Below, piece by piece: positions 1-5,532 of a stretch of 30,194 bases of DNA. The position numbers were made by a program, and so were the translations under genes. The notes under the pieces were generated by a model. It was given only the letters and a program-made list of their open reading frames with translations. It had not been told where the DNA came from and did no database searches. Origin of the DNA: a virus. Position 1 is the stretch's first letter; every line of letters starts with the position of its first letter. The stretch spans positions 1 through 30,194 of IMG/VR virus record IMGVR_UViG_3300037541_000437; one strand, given 5' to 3'.

Positions 1-1638
1 GAGAATTTAGATACGAAGCCAACTGATTTTAATGATCTTCACTGTCTTGAGGGGCTTCAGGCCGTTGCTGAATGTTTCATCAAAAAGCCAAAGTCTGAAA
101 ATGGGTATATTCCACTAGGAATAGATGATGCGGGATTCCATTTTTTTAACCAAAAAAATCGCATTGTGGTTAGTTTTCAATCCATATCAGAAAGCAGCCT
201 GTTATCGCTCATGCCGCTGGCATACTGGGAAACGCTGTTTCCAAACGACAAGGGCGGCGTTTGTTGGCTGGCAGCTCGTAGCTATGTTATTGAGCAGGCA
301 AAGAGCGTCGGGCTTTATGATAAAAATTTAATCAGAGGCACTGGGGTCTGGAAAGACAACGGCCGCACTGTTATAAATTTAGGCGATAGGATTGAGGGAG
401 ATATATCCAAGTCGAAATATATTTATATCCAGACTCGCAACTCTTTGAACGGGGTGCACCCGAATCCGTTGACTATAGACGAGGCTAATAACTTGGTGAC
501 GGCCTGCAATTCCCTAAAATGGCTTGATGAAAAGTCTGCCTATTTATTAGCCGGATGGATTGCCATTGCTAGAATTGCGGGGGCGCTCCCGGTTCGTCCG
601 CATATTTGGCTGACTGGCGGAGCCGGGACGGGGAAATCGACTGTCATGGATAACCTGATTCGCCCGGCCCTTGGGGGCGAGCATGGGCGTTTTTACCTAC
701 AGGGCGGATCAACTGAGGCCGGTATCCGGCAGATGATCAAGGCCGATTCCATTCCGATCATCTTTGATGAGTTCGAGACAACGAACGAATCAAGTAAAAA
801 TAGGGTTGAGTCCATTGTCGAACTACTGCGCCAGTCTTGGAGCTACACCCAAGGGCACATCGTCAAAGGGTCGGCCTCCGGGGAGGCGCAGCAATACGCT
901 CTCGGCTTCTCAGCGCTGGTCAGCTCTATTCGTGTCTCTCTTAACAATGACGCCGACAGGAGTCGCTTTAGCGTCTTGGAGCTTGATAAGCATGGCAGCG
1001 ATCAAAAGCAATGGACGGAAGCCCGCTCCCGGATGTTAAAAATGACGGAGGAGTTCGGAGAAAGGCTATTCTCTAGGTCCGTCAAGAATATGGACAGCAT
1101 ATTAAAGAGCTATTCAGTTTTTAAATCTGAATTGGCCAATATCGTCAGCCAGCGATTCGGGCAACAATACGGGATGCTATTGGCGGGATGGTTCTCTCTC
1201 GTTTCGGATGATCCAGTAACTATTGAGCAAGCAAAAAGCATTATCGAGTCCTTTAAGTTCTCAGATGATAAGCAAGAGGCGACAATCACCGACGAGCAAG
1301 AATGCCTTGATCAAATTTTGACCACAAGAATCAGTTTGTCCGTTCAGGATTTGCCGCAATCGACACCGATCCGCCTTGAGAAGTCTATTGGCGAAATTTT
1401 ATCGGATAATGTGAAAGGTGAGCTTGAATCTTTGCAGGCTTATGGTATTTTGAAAGATGACCGATCCATATTCGTCGCAAACTCTCATGCGGCGCTTTAT
1501 AAATTTGTTTTTGAGAAAACCCGATGGTCTGGGTGTTGGGCTAAAACTTTAGCCAGACTGCCCGAATCCGAAAAATCCGCACTCAAATGGATTGCCGGAA
1601 AAACGACCAGATGCGTAAAAATTAAACTCCCAGAATAG
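1..1638 (+). CDS. Phage replicative primase/helicase-type P-loop ATPase, 3' part (5' truncated)
   Basis: The reading frame is open from base 1 to the TAG at 1638, so the window begins inside the gene; a GTG at 166 is in frame but nothing suggests it is the true start. At least 545 residues are present. A Walker A loop, GGAGTGKST, is at 616-642. A Walker B strand, IPIIFDEFE, is at 751-777, with D and E at 766-771. A region ending in LNNDADRSRF (about 934-972) looks like the sensor/arginine segment that closes such ATPase domains. The layout, including a GTGVWKDNGRTVINLGD segment before the ATPase and a WSGCWAK...GKTTRCVKIKL ending, resembles phage DNA primase-helicase proteins (DUF927 or primase/polymerase-helicase type). 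Inferred role: unwinding and priming phage DNA. The family assignment rests on motif reading. The N-terminal primase half, if any, is outside the window. An origin-like repeat region follows directly. Confidence 0.8.
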   Translation, partial: ENLDTKPTDFNDLHCLEGLQAVAECFIKKPKSENGYIPLGIDDAGFHFFNQKNRIVVSFQSISESSLLSLMPLAYWETLFPNDKGGVCWLAARSYVIEQAKSVGLYDKNLIRGTGVWKDNGRTVINLGDRIEGDISKSKYIYIQTRNSLNGVHPNPLTIDEANNLVTACNSLKWLDEKSAYLLAGWIAIARIAGALPVRPHIWLTGGAGTGKSTVMDNLIRPALGGEHGRFYLQGGSTEAGIRQMIKADSIPIIFDEFETTNESSKNRVESIVELLRQSWSYTQGHIVKGSASGEAQQYALGFSALVSSIRVSLNNDADRSRFSVLELDKHGSDQKQWTEARSRMLKMTEEFGERLFSRSVKNMDSILKSYSVFKSELANIVSQRFGQQYGMLLAGWFSLVSDDPVTIEQAKSIIESFKFSDDKQEATITDEQECLDQILTTRISLSVQDLPQSTPIRLEKSIGEILSDNVKGELESLQAYGILKDDRSIFVANSHAALYKFVFEKTRWSGCWAKTLARLPESEKSALKWIAGKTTRCVKIKLPE

Positions 1639-1643
1639 GAAAT

Positions 1644-1856
1644 TGTTAGGAACGTAAGTGAGTGTTAGGCAGCAAACCCTTGCAGCCCAACACTCCTAAC
1701 ATTCTAACATTCCTAACACGGAAAAATATATATATAGAAAAATACACAGAGAGAAATATTTATATATATATATATATTTATGTTAGGAATGTTAGTTATG
1801 TTATAAGTCTTGAGGCTCAAGGGTTTCCGGCCTAACATCGCCTAACATTCCTAACA
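1644..1856. repeat. Iteron-like 9-bp repeat cluster around an AT-rich core; candidate replication origin
   Basis: About eleven copies of TGTTAGGAA or its complement TTCCTAACA, exact or degenerate, lie here. Forward copies: 1644-1652 and 1663-1670 (TGTTAGGC). Reverse copies: 1693-1701 (CTCCTAACA), 1702-1709 (TTCTAACA) and 1710-1718 (exact). A (TA)-rich core follows at about 1724-1780. Forward copies resume at 1781-1789 (exact), 1790-1798 (TGTTAGTTA) and 1799-1807 (degenerate), stepping every 9 bp. Reverse copies end the array at 1829-1837, 1839-1847 and 1848-1856 (exact). Ordered arrays of a short site flanking a meltable AT-rich core are typical of iteron origins, and the gene just upstream is a replicative ATPase. 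The origin role is inference. An operator array or a partition site is the main alternative. Confidence 0.6.
1661..1694. other. Imperfect hairpin inside the repeat cluster
   Basis: AGTGTTAGGC (1661-1670) pairs with GCCCAACACT (1685-1694) with one mismatch. An inner GCAA (1672-1675) pairs with TTGC (1680-1683) around an ACCC loop. It starts 22 bases after the stop of the upstream ATPase gene but has no T-run, so it is a poor intrinsic terminator. It includes one of the 9-bp repeats. It may be a structural element of the putative origin. Confidence 0.5.
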
Positions 1857-2070
1857 CTTTGCAAAAATAATAATCACATAGCGTTTAAAATCGTTTATAG
1901 CGATTCTGAGGGGTCGATTCTGTTGGCGTGTCTTTTAATGGGTTAAGAATTTAAATCAATTCTAGCCGTGGTTCCGCTCGAAATTGGGCGGTTTCGTTGC
2001 GTTCGGTCTGGATAGGACCTTAATAAATGTTTGTGTTTAAAAAATAAGCATAACTTTTTTTGTTGAAATG
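1857..2070. other. Non-coding stretch without a recognised element
   Basis: Together with the repeat cluster this makes a 504-base gap without a gene. It has a CGATTCTG direct repeat (near 1901 and 1914), a short inverted repeat AGAATT...AATTCT (near 1946-1963), and a TGTTGAA at 2061-2067 that partly matches the promoter repeat starting 10 bases further on. No tRNA, stable ncRNA fold or supported ORF was found on either strand. Confidence 0.4.
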
Positions 2071-2114
2071 TGTTGACAAAAATAATCTAATTGCCTATAT
2101 TGATTGTGTTGACG
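2071..2114 (+). promoter_or_regulatory. Consensus sigma70 promoter P1 with TGTTGAC repeat at the start site
   Basis: A perfect TTGACA -35 box (2073-2078), a 17-bp spacer and a TATATT -10 box (2096-2101). The predicted start is near 2108, inside a second copy of the -35 octamer, TGTTGACG (2107-2114). The two octamers are 36 bp apart. Two near-copies of this promoter drive the next two cassettes. The octamer at the start site could be an operator. Confidence 0.85.
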
Positions 2115-2142
2115 AGATAAATAACCAACTAGGAGTTACAAA

Positions 2143-2460
2143 ATGGGTAAAGTATATAGAGCTGGCGTATGTTTAACGAGCATGAAAGATGCACAATTAA
2201 ATGGCATCGTCATTGCTGCGGTTGCAAGGGGCGCAGATTTTTCAGAGATCGAATTTTATGCAGAGGAAAACCGTCTTTATGGATGGCGCAAGGCGGTTGC
2301 TTATGCGGCATCTGCTATTGATCGGATTGAATATATGCTTACTGAAACGACCAGAATTGAACCATCCCCAGAATCTAAAATGTGGTCAAATTTTGAAGGC
2401 GGGCATACCTTTCACAAACGCCCAAACGATGATGAAATAATGGGCATGTTATTCAAATAA
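2143..2460 (+). CDS. Small early-region protein of unknown function (105 aa)
   Basis: Not recognised. The ATG follows an AGGAG (2131-2135) with a 7-base spacer, and the mRNA from promoter P1 would have only about 35 leader bases. The protein is small and soluble. Its N-terminal half is mixed (GKVYRAGVCLTSMKDAQLNG), followed by an alanine-rich helix (GWRKAVAYAASAIDRIEYML) and a charged tail. There is no signal peptide, membrane span or cysteine cluster. It is a single-gene transcription unit: a dedicated strong promoter in front and an intrinsic terminator directly behind. This layout is typical of phage genes expressed early at high level, including host-takeover or anti-defence genes, but the sequence gives no specific function. 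Confidence 0.8.
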   Translation: MGKVYRAGVCLTSMKDAQLNGIVIAAVARGADFSEIEFYAEENRLYGWRKAVAYAASAIDRIEYMLTETTRIEPSPESKMWSNFEGGHTFHKRPNDDEIMGMLFK

Positions 2461-2466
2461 AATATC

Positions 2467-2493
2467 GGGGCTAAATGGCCCCTTATTTTTTTT
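2467..2493 (+). terminator. Intrinsic terminator after the first small gene
   Basis: GGGGC (2467-2471) pairs with GCCCC (2478-2482) around a TAAATG loop, followed by TTATTTTTTTT (2483-2493). It lies 7 bases behind the stop codon and 10 bases before the -35 region of the next promoter. Confidence 0.85.
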
Positions 2494-2502
2494 CTAAAAT
2501 AG

Positions 2503-2547
2503 TGTTGACAAAATAAATCCAATTACCTATATTCATTCCTGTTGACG
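2503..2547 (+). promoter_or_regulatory. Consensus sigma70 promoter P2 with TGTTGAC repeat at the start site
   Basis: TTGACA (2505-2510), a 17-bp spacer and TATATT (2528-2533). TGTTGACG recurs at 2540-2547, 37 bp after the TGTTGACA that contains the -35 box. The sequence is nearly identical to promoters P1 and P3, including the AATT(A/G)C just before the -10 box and the following AACTAGGAG ribosome-binding site. Confidence 0.85.
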
Positions 2548-2576
2548 GGCTAAACAATTAACTAGGAGAAATCAAA

Positions 2577-2909
2577 ATGAACGCAATGGAAATCGCACAA
2601 GCAATCAAGGGCCAAATCAGAACGACAGAACTATGGGCAATCGGGGCTAAAAACTTCTTTGTTATTCCAGCCGGACCACAAGTCTCAGGCGGGCTTAGAT
2701 TTGACGCTAGCCTATATGGTCGCGGGAAGTGCCGTGTAGCAATCGGACTTAATGGCAAAGATCTTTATGATGTTTTAATTTGCACAGGTCGCGGATACAC
2801 CAAGATCCTAGCTGAATTTAAAGACGTATTCTGCGAAGATCTTGAGGCATTTGTTGTCGAGGCGCTGGAAAACAAATTTAAAACAGTAGAAGAAAAAGCA
2901 TTTATCTAA
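2577..2909 (+). CDS. Small early-region protein of unknown function (110 aa)
   Basis: Not recognised. AGGAG (2564-2568) lies 8 bases before the ATG; an in-frame ATG at 2586 is a weaker alternative. The protein is a mixed alpha/beta type: an N-terminal helix (MEIAQAIKGQ), a strand-rich middle with IGAKNFFVIPAG and YGRGKCRVAIG, and a C-terminal acidic helix (CEDLEAFVVEALENKF). There is no membrane span or known catalytic motif. It is the second unit of a repeated promoter-gene-terminator arrangement and shares regulation, but no visible sequence similarity, with its two neighbours. It may be an accessory early gene. Confidence 0.8.
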   Translation: MNAMEIAQAIKGQIRTTELWAIGAKNFFVIPAGPQVSGGLRFDASLYGRGKCRVAIGLNGKDLYDVLICTGRGYTKILAEFKDVFCEDLEAFVVEALENKFKTVEEKAFI

Positions 2910-2915
2910 ACAAAA

Positions 2916-2944
2916 GGGGGCCAGAGATGGCCCCCTATTTTTTT
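2916..2944 (+). terminator. Strong intrinsic terminator after the second small gene
   Basis: GGGGGCC (2916-2922) pairs with GGCCCCC (2929-2935) around an AGAGAT loop, followed by TATTTTTTT to 2944. It resembles the terminator at 2467-2493 in stem sequence and position, so the whole terminator-promoter unit appears duplicated. Confidence 0.9.
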
Positions 2945-2953
2945 CTAAAAATG

Positions 2954-2997
2954 TGTTGACAGAATAAACGTAATTGCTTATATTGATTGTGTTGACG
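2954..2997 (+). promoter_or_regulatory. Consensus sigma70 promoter P3 with TGTTGAC repeat at the start site
   Basis: TTGACA (2956-2961), a 17-bp spacer and TATATT (2979-2984), then TTGATTGTGTTGACG as in P1. TGTTGACG is at 2990-2997, 36 bp after the first octamer copy. It drives the zinc-finger-like gene at 3022 and probably the gene at 3260, since no terminator lies between them. Confidence 0.85.
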
Positions 2998-3021
2998 GGG
3001 AAACTAACTAGGAGAAATAAA

Positions 3022-3231
3022 ATGTGGAAGCCAACAATTAAAGCAACATACAAATGTCAGTCACTCAAGCAAGTAATCAATGGCGCAAAGTGCAACAAAA
3101 AAGCCCCAGACGGGGAAAGATATTGCAATGATTGCTGGAGCAAATTGCAAGAAATAACAGCATCATATGAGCCTAAAGAGATTACAGCAGAGAGTCTCCA
3201 TAAAGCATATTTAGATCGTTGCAACGACTAA
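3022..3231 (+). CDS. Small cysteine-rich, probably zinc-binding protein (69 aa)
   Basis: The start is the ATG at 3022, placed by AGGAG at 3010-3014. An upstream in-frame TTG at 2974 lies inside promoter P3, before its start site, and cannot be used from that transcript. Cysteines at residues 12, 24, 35 and 38 (KCQ, KCNKK, RYCNDCW) give a C-x11-C-x10-C-x2-C pattern that could bind one zinc ion, like small phage zinc-ribbon regulators. A helical, charged C-terminal half follows. No named family is recognised. A nucleic-acid- or protein-binding role is inferred only from the cysteine pattern. Confidence 0.8.
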   Translation: MWKPTIKATYKCQSLKQVINGAKCNKKAPDGERYCNDCWSKLQEITASYEPKEITAESLHKAYLDRCND

Positions 3232-3259
3232 AAAGCAAACTTGAAAAGGAACCGATACC

Positions 3260-3571
3260 ATGAACCAAGCCAAACTATTCCTCGAATCCTGCAAACAACA
3301 CGGATGGACACCATCCATTCGTGGGTCTGTTGTCTCTATCGCAAAGTCCTTCACTCCGGGCGATACACAGGCATTTGTCGATTGCGACGCCATGGCATAT
3401 TATCTATTAGCCATGGTTCATCTCAAGGGCGGTCCAATCTGGGGCACCGATGGCGGATCGGTCGGCGGATATGTGGCGGTTAAAAACGGCCAGTACGTTC
3501 TTAATAAGTCAGGAAATGGAAAGCGATTTATAAATCACTTGCAAAAAAATTTGATATCATCTATCAATTAA
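3260..3571 (+). CDS. Small early-region protein of unknown function (103 aa)
   Basis: Not recognised. AAAGGA (3245-3250) lies 9 bases before the ATG at 3260. It follows the zinc-finger-like gene by 28 bases with no terminator or promoter between them, so both should come from promoter P3. The protein begins with an amphipathic helix (NQAKLFLESCKQHGW), has a glycine-rich middle (GGPIWGTDGGSVGGYVAVKNGQ) shorter than a typical fold core, and a basic C-terminus (GNGKRFINHLQKN). There is no membrane span or catalytic motif. The overlapping frame at 3241 is open but lacks a sensible ribosome site. It is the last gene before two terminators. Confidence 0.75.
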   Translation: MNQAKLFLESCKQHGWTPSIRGSVVSIAKSFTPGDTQAFVDCDAMAYYLLAMVHLKGGPIWGTDGGSVGGYVAVKNGQYVLNKSGNGKRFINHLQKNLISSIN

Positions 3572-3600
3572 ATTCCTAGTGAACGTCAACGCTGGAGAGA

Positions 3601-3634
3601 AGCCGCCGATTAAAAACCGGCGGTTTCTTTTTTC
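3601..3634 (+). terminator. Intrinsic terminator closing the early region
   Basis: CCGCCG (3603-3608) pairs with CGGCGG (3618-3623), with a flanking G-T and A-T pair, followed by TTTCTTTTTTC. It is 30 bases behind the stop of the last early gene. Confidence 0.85.
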
Positions 3635-3658
3635 TTCGTAAAATGTAATCATGAAATA

Positions 3659-3690
3659 ACAATGATCAAAATATGGTCATTGTCTTTTTT
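3659..3690 (+). terminator. Second terminator in tandem before the late operon
   Basis: ACAATGATC (3659-3667) pairs with GGTCATTGT (3675-3683), with one G-T wobble, around AAAATAT, followed by CTTTTTTG. With the terminator at 3601-3634 it separates early from structural genes. No clear sigma70 promoter is visible between it and the small terminase gene. Confidence 0.7.
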
Positions 3691-3734
3691 GTTTTTAATT
3701 TTGATATAAAAAGATTTTAACGAAAGTATTAAAA

Positions 3735-4187
3735 ATGGCTAATGGCTTTAAAACTGGCGGTAAAAACTTTAAAAGGGGATGGGTTTCTAATCCTAATGGC
3801 CGTCCACCGATTCCCGAAGAATACAAGAAACTGCAAAAACTAAACGCTGATCAATTCAAAGGCATGGTTGCAAAGTTTGCACTCATGACAGTTTCGCAAA
3901 TGAATGAATACTTGTCCAGAGATGACGTGCCAGTTTTTGAGGCGATGATTGGTAAAATCATAAAAGTCTGTATAGAGTCCGGCGATCACGCCAAGTTAAA
4001 CTTTTTGCTGGACAGGACTATAGGCAAGGTCAAAGAAAACGTGGAAGTCTCTATTGCTCCACAGATCACATACAAAACGACCATGACTGAGGACGGTCGC
4101 ATGGTGCAAGATATTTTGACGCCGCAACTACTGGAGGCCGAATACAGTGACTCAGGAAATAACAATACAGCCACCGACCCCGCATAG
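3735..4187 (+). CDS. Terminase small subunit (DUF5681-like N-terminus)
   Basis: 150 residues. The N-terminus has the GWVSNPNGRPP motif typical of DUF5681-type phage proteins that precede the large terminase. A helical middle and a KLNFLLDRTIGKVKE segment follow, also common in that family. Its position directly upstream of, and overlapping, the large subunit supports the call. Its role would be recognising the packaging site on concatemeric DNA and loading the large subunit. The ribosome site is weak (GAAAG, 3722-3726). It is the first gene after the tandem terminators, so the late transcript must start in the 50 bases before it or reach it by antitermination. The last 41 bases overlap the next gene. 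Confidence 0.8.
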   Translation: MANGFKTGGKNFKRGWVSNPNGRPPIPEEYKKLQKLNADQFKGMVAKFALMTVSQMNEYLSRDDVPVFEAMIGKIIKVCIESGDHAKLNFLLDRTIGKVKENVEVSIAPQITYKTTMTEDGRMVQDILTPQLLEAEYSDSGNNNTATDPA

Positions 4188-5532
4188 TAAAAAGCAAGAA
4201 TTGATCATGAGGGGGTTCTTATTCCCGACGGTTAATGAAATCGTGGTTGTATGTGGAAGCAAATTCGGAAAAAGTTTGTCCGCTTCGGCTTGCCTGACTA
4301 ATGCGGCAATGGTTAAGAGGGGAGCTAATTGGCGATGGATAGCACCGATATACCGACAGGCTAAAATCGGTATGAAATACTTTAAAGGAATCTTGCCTCC
4401 GGCTCCTCATTCTGATTTTGTCGAATCTAAAATGATGATCAATCTACCTAACTTGGATTCAAATATTGAATTCTGGCATACCCAAAACCCTATGGACCTT
4501 GAAGGCGCTGGCATACATGGCCAGATATTAGATGAGGCAGCTAAAATGCCTTATCAGGCATATGTCTCGTCAAAGACCACCACCACCCAGACTAGGGGGA
4601 AAACGATGATGATATCGACCCCGCTAGGCAAGAACTGGTTTTACAAGAAATACATGGAATGCAAGGAGCAAATGGACTGGGCCATTAAACATGGCAGGGA
4701 GCCTCTCAAACTGGCTATCCATGCGCCGACAAGCGCTAATCCGTTTGTCTCAAAGGAAGTGCTGGAGGCCGCAAGGAAAGAGCTTCCGGACCGTCTTTTC
4801 CGCCAGCACTACCTTGCCGAATTCTTAGATGAGGGGTCGGTTTTCGTCGGATTTAGGGATTGCACTGAAGGCGACGAATTGCCCGTTTTCGGCGCTATTC
4901 AACAATGGATATGTGATAAGCCCGAAGATATTGACGTTGTAATCGGGGCGGACTGGGCGAAGCAACACGATTACACGGTGTTCACGGCTATTGATTACAA
5001 ACATCCAAAGCCCAAAGTAGTCGGATTTATGCGCTTTCAAAGCCTTAAATATACTGACGCAATCGTGGAGCTTTGGCGATTTGCCAAACAATTTAAAAGC
5101 ATCGGCCATATCCTGCATGACAAAACTGGGGTCGGCGAAGCGATTGATGATATGCTGGTTAAGACCGGGTTGCCGTTTTCTGGCTTTCTATTTACGAATC
5201 AATCAAAGTCCAGCCTAATAAATAGGCTGATGATTAGGTTTGAGCGAAATGATATAATTATTCCAAACTGGACGGAACTATTAAAAGAATTGGAAGCTTT
5301 TGAGGTTGAAGTCTCGGAAATCGGGACAATGAAATACAATGCTCCGGCAGGTATGCACGATGATACCATCATGAGCTTGGGGCTGGCGGTTATGGCATAT
5401 GAGGAATATGCTGGGGGATTTGAGCTTCGATTTGTTGAGGATTTGCCCTATGACAAAAACCTAAATCGGATTCTCAATGATATGATGGATGAAAGCGACG
5501 ATGATAAACACCTATTCGGGCGGGGCTTTTAA
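4147..5532 (+). CDS. Terminase large subunit (packaging ATPase and nuclease)
   Basis: 461 residues, close to normal length. It is the motor that pumps DNA into the prohead and cuts it to length. The ATPase domain has a variant Walker A, CGSKFGKS (residues 36-43), a Walker B, ILDE (127-130), and a coupling motif MMISTPLGKNWFY (154-166). The RNase H-fold nuclease has the three expected acidic sites: GADW (D269), HDKTGVG (D325) and HDDTIMSLGLA (D405/D406). The start is a GTG at 4147, chosen because TGGAGG (4132-4137) is 9 bases upstream. The alternative ATG at 4207 would cut into the region before Walker A. The gene overlaps the small subunit by 41 bases and abuts the portal gene, fitting translational coupling. 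Confidence 0.95.
   Translation: MTQEITIQPPTPHSKKQELIMRGFLFPTVNEIVVVCGSKFGKSLSASACLTNAAMVKRGANWRWIAPIYRQAKIGMKYFKGILPPAPHSDFVESKMMINLPNLDSNIEFWHTQNPMDLEGAGIHGQILDEAAKMPYQAYVSSKTTTTQTRGKTMMISTPLGKNWFYKKYMECKEQMDWAIKHGREPLKLAIHAPTSANPFVSKEVLEAARKELPDRLFRQHYLAEFLDEGSVFVGFRDCTEGDELPVFGAIQQWICDKPEDIDVVIGADWAKQHDYTVFTAIDYKHPKPKVVGFMRFQSLKYTDAIVELWRFAKQFKSIGHILHDKTGVGEAIDDMLVKTGLPFSGFLFTNQSKSSLINRLMIRFERNDIIIPNWTELLKELEAFEVEVSEIGTMKYNAPAGMHDDTIMSLGLAVMAYEEYAGGFELRFVEDLPYDKNLNRILNDMMDESDDDKHLFGRGF

Noticed and set aside
125-331. Overlapping + strand ORF of 68 residues at the left edge
   Set aside because: It lies wholly inside the ATPase gene frame, which is open from base 1 and has clear Walker motifs.
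1724-1780. (TA)n tract as a simple microsatellite only
   Set aside because: It is flanked on both sides by ordered copies of the 9-bp motif, so it is better read as the AT-rich core of that array.
1890-2035. Possible tRNA or structured RNA, suggested by GGTTCCGCTCGAAAT
   Set aside because: No acceptor stem, D-arm or anticodon arm could be paired around it.
2974-3021. Extended TTG start for the zinc-like gene
   Set aside because: It would start inside promoter P3, upstream of the predicted transcript start. The ATG at 3022 has AGGAG at the right distance.
3241-3483. Second ORF overlapping the 103-residue early gene in another frame
   Set aside because: It has no ribosome site, and its composition looks out of frame. 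The gene at 3260 has a proper Shine-Dalgarno site and spacing.
3680-3710. Possible late promoter (TTGTCT, 19-bp gap, TATAAA)
   Set aside because: The -35 box matches 4 of 6, the spacer is too long, and it overlaps the second terminator. Too weak to list as a promoter.
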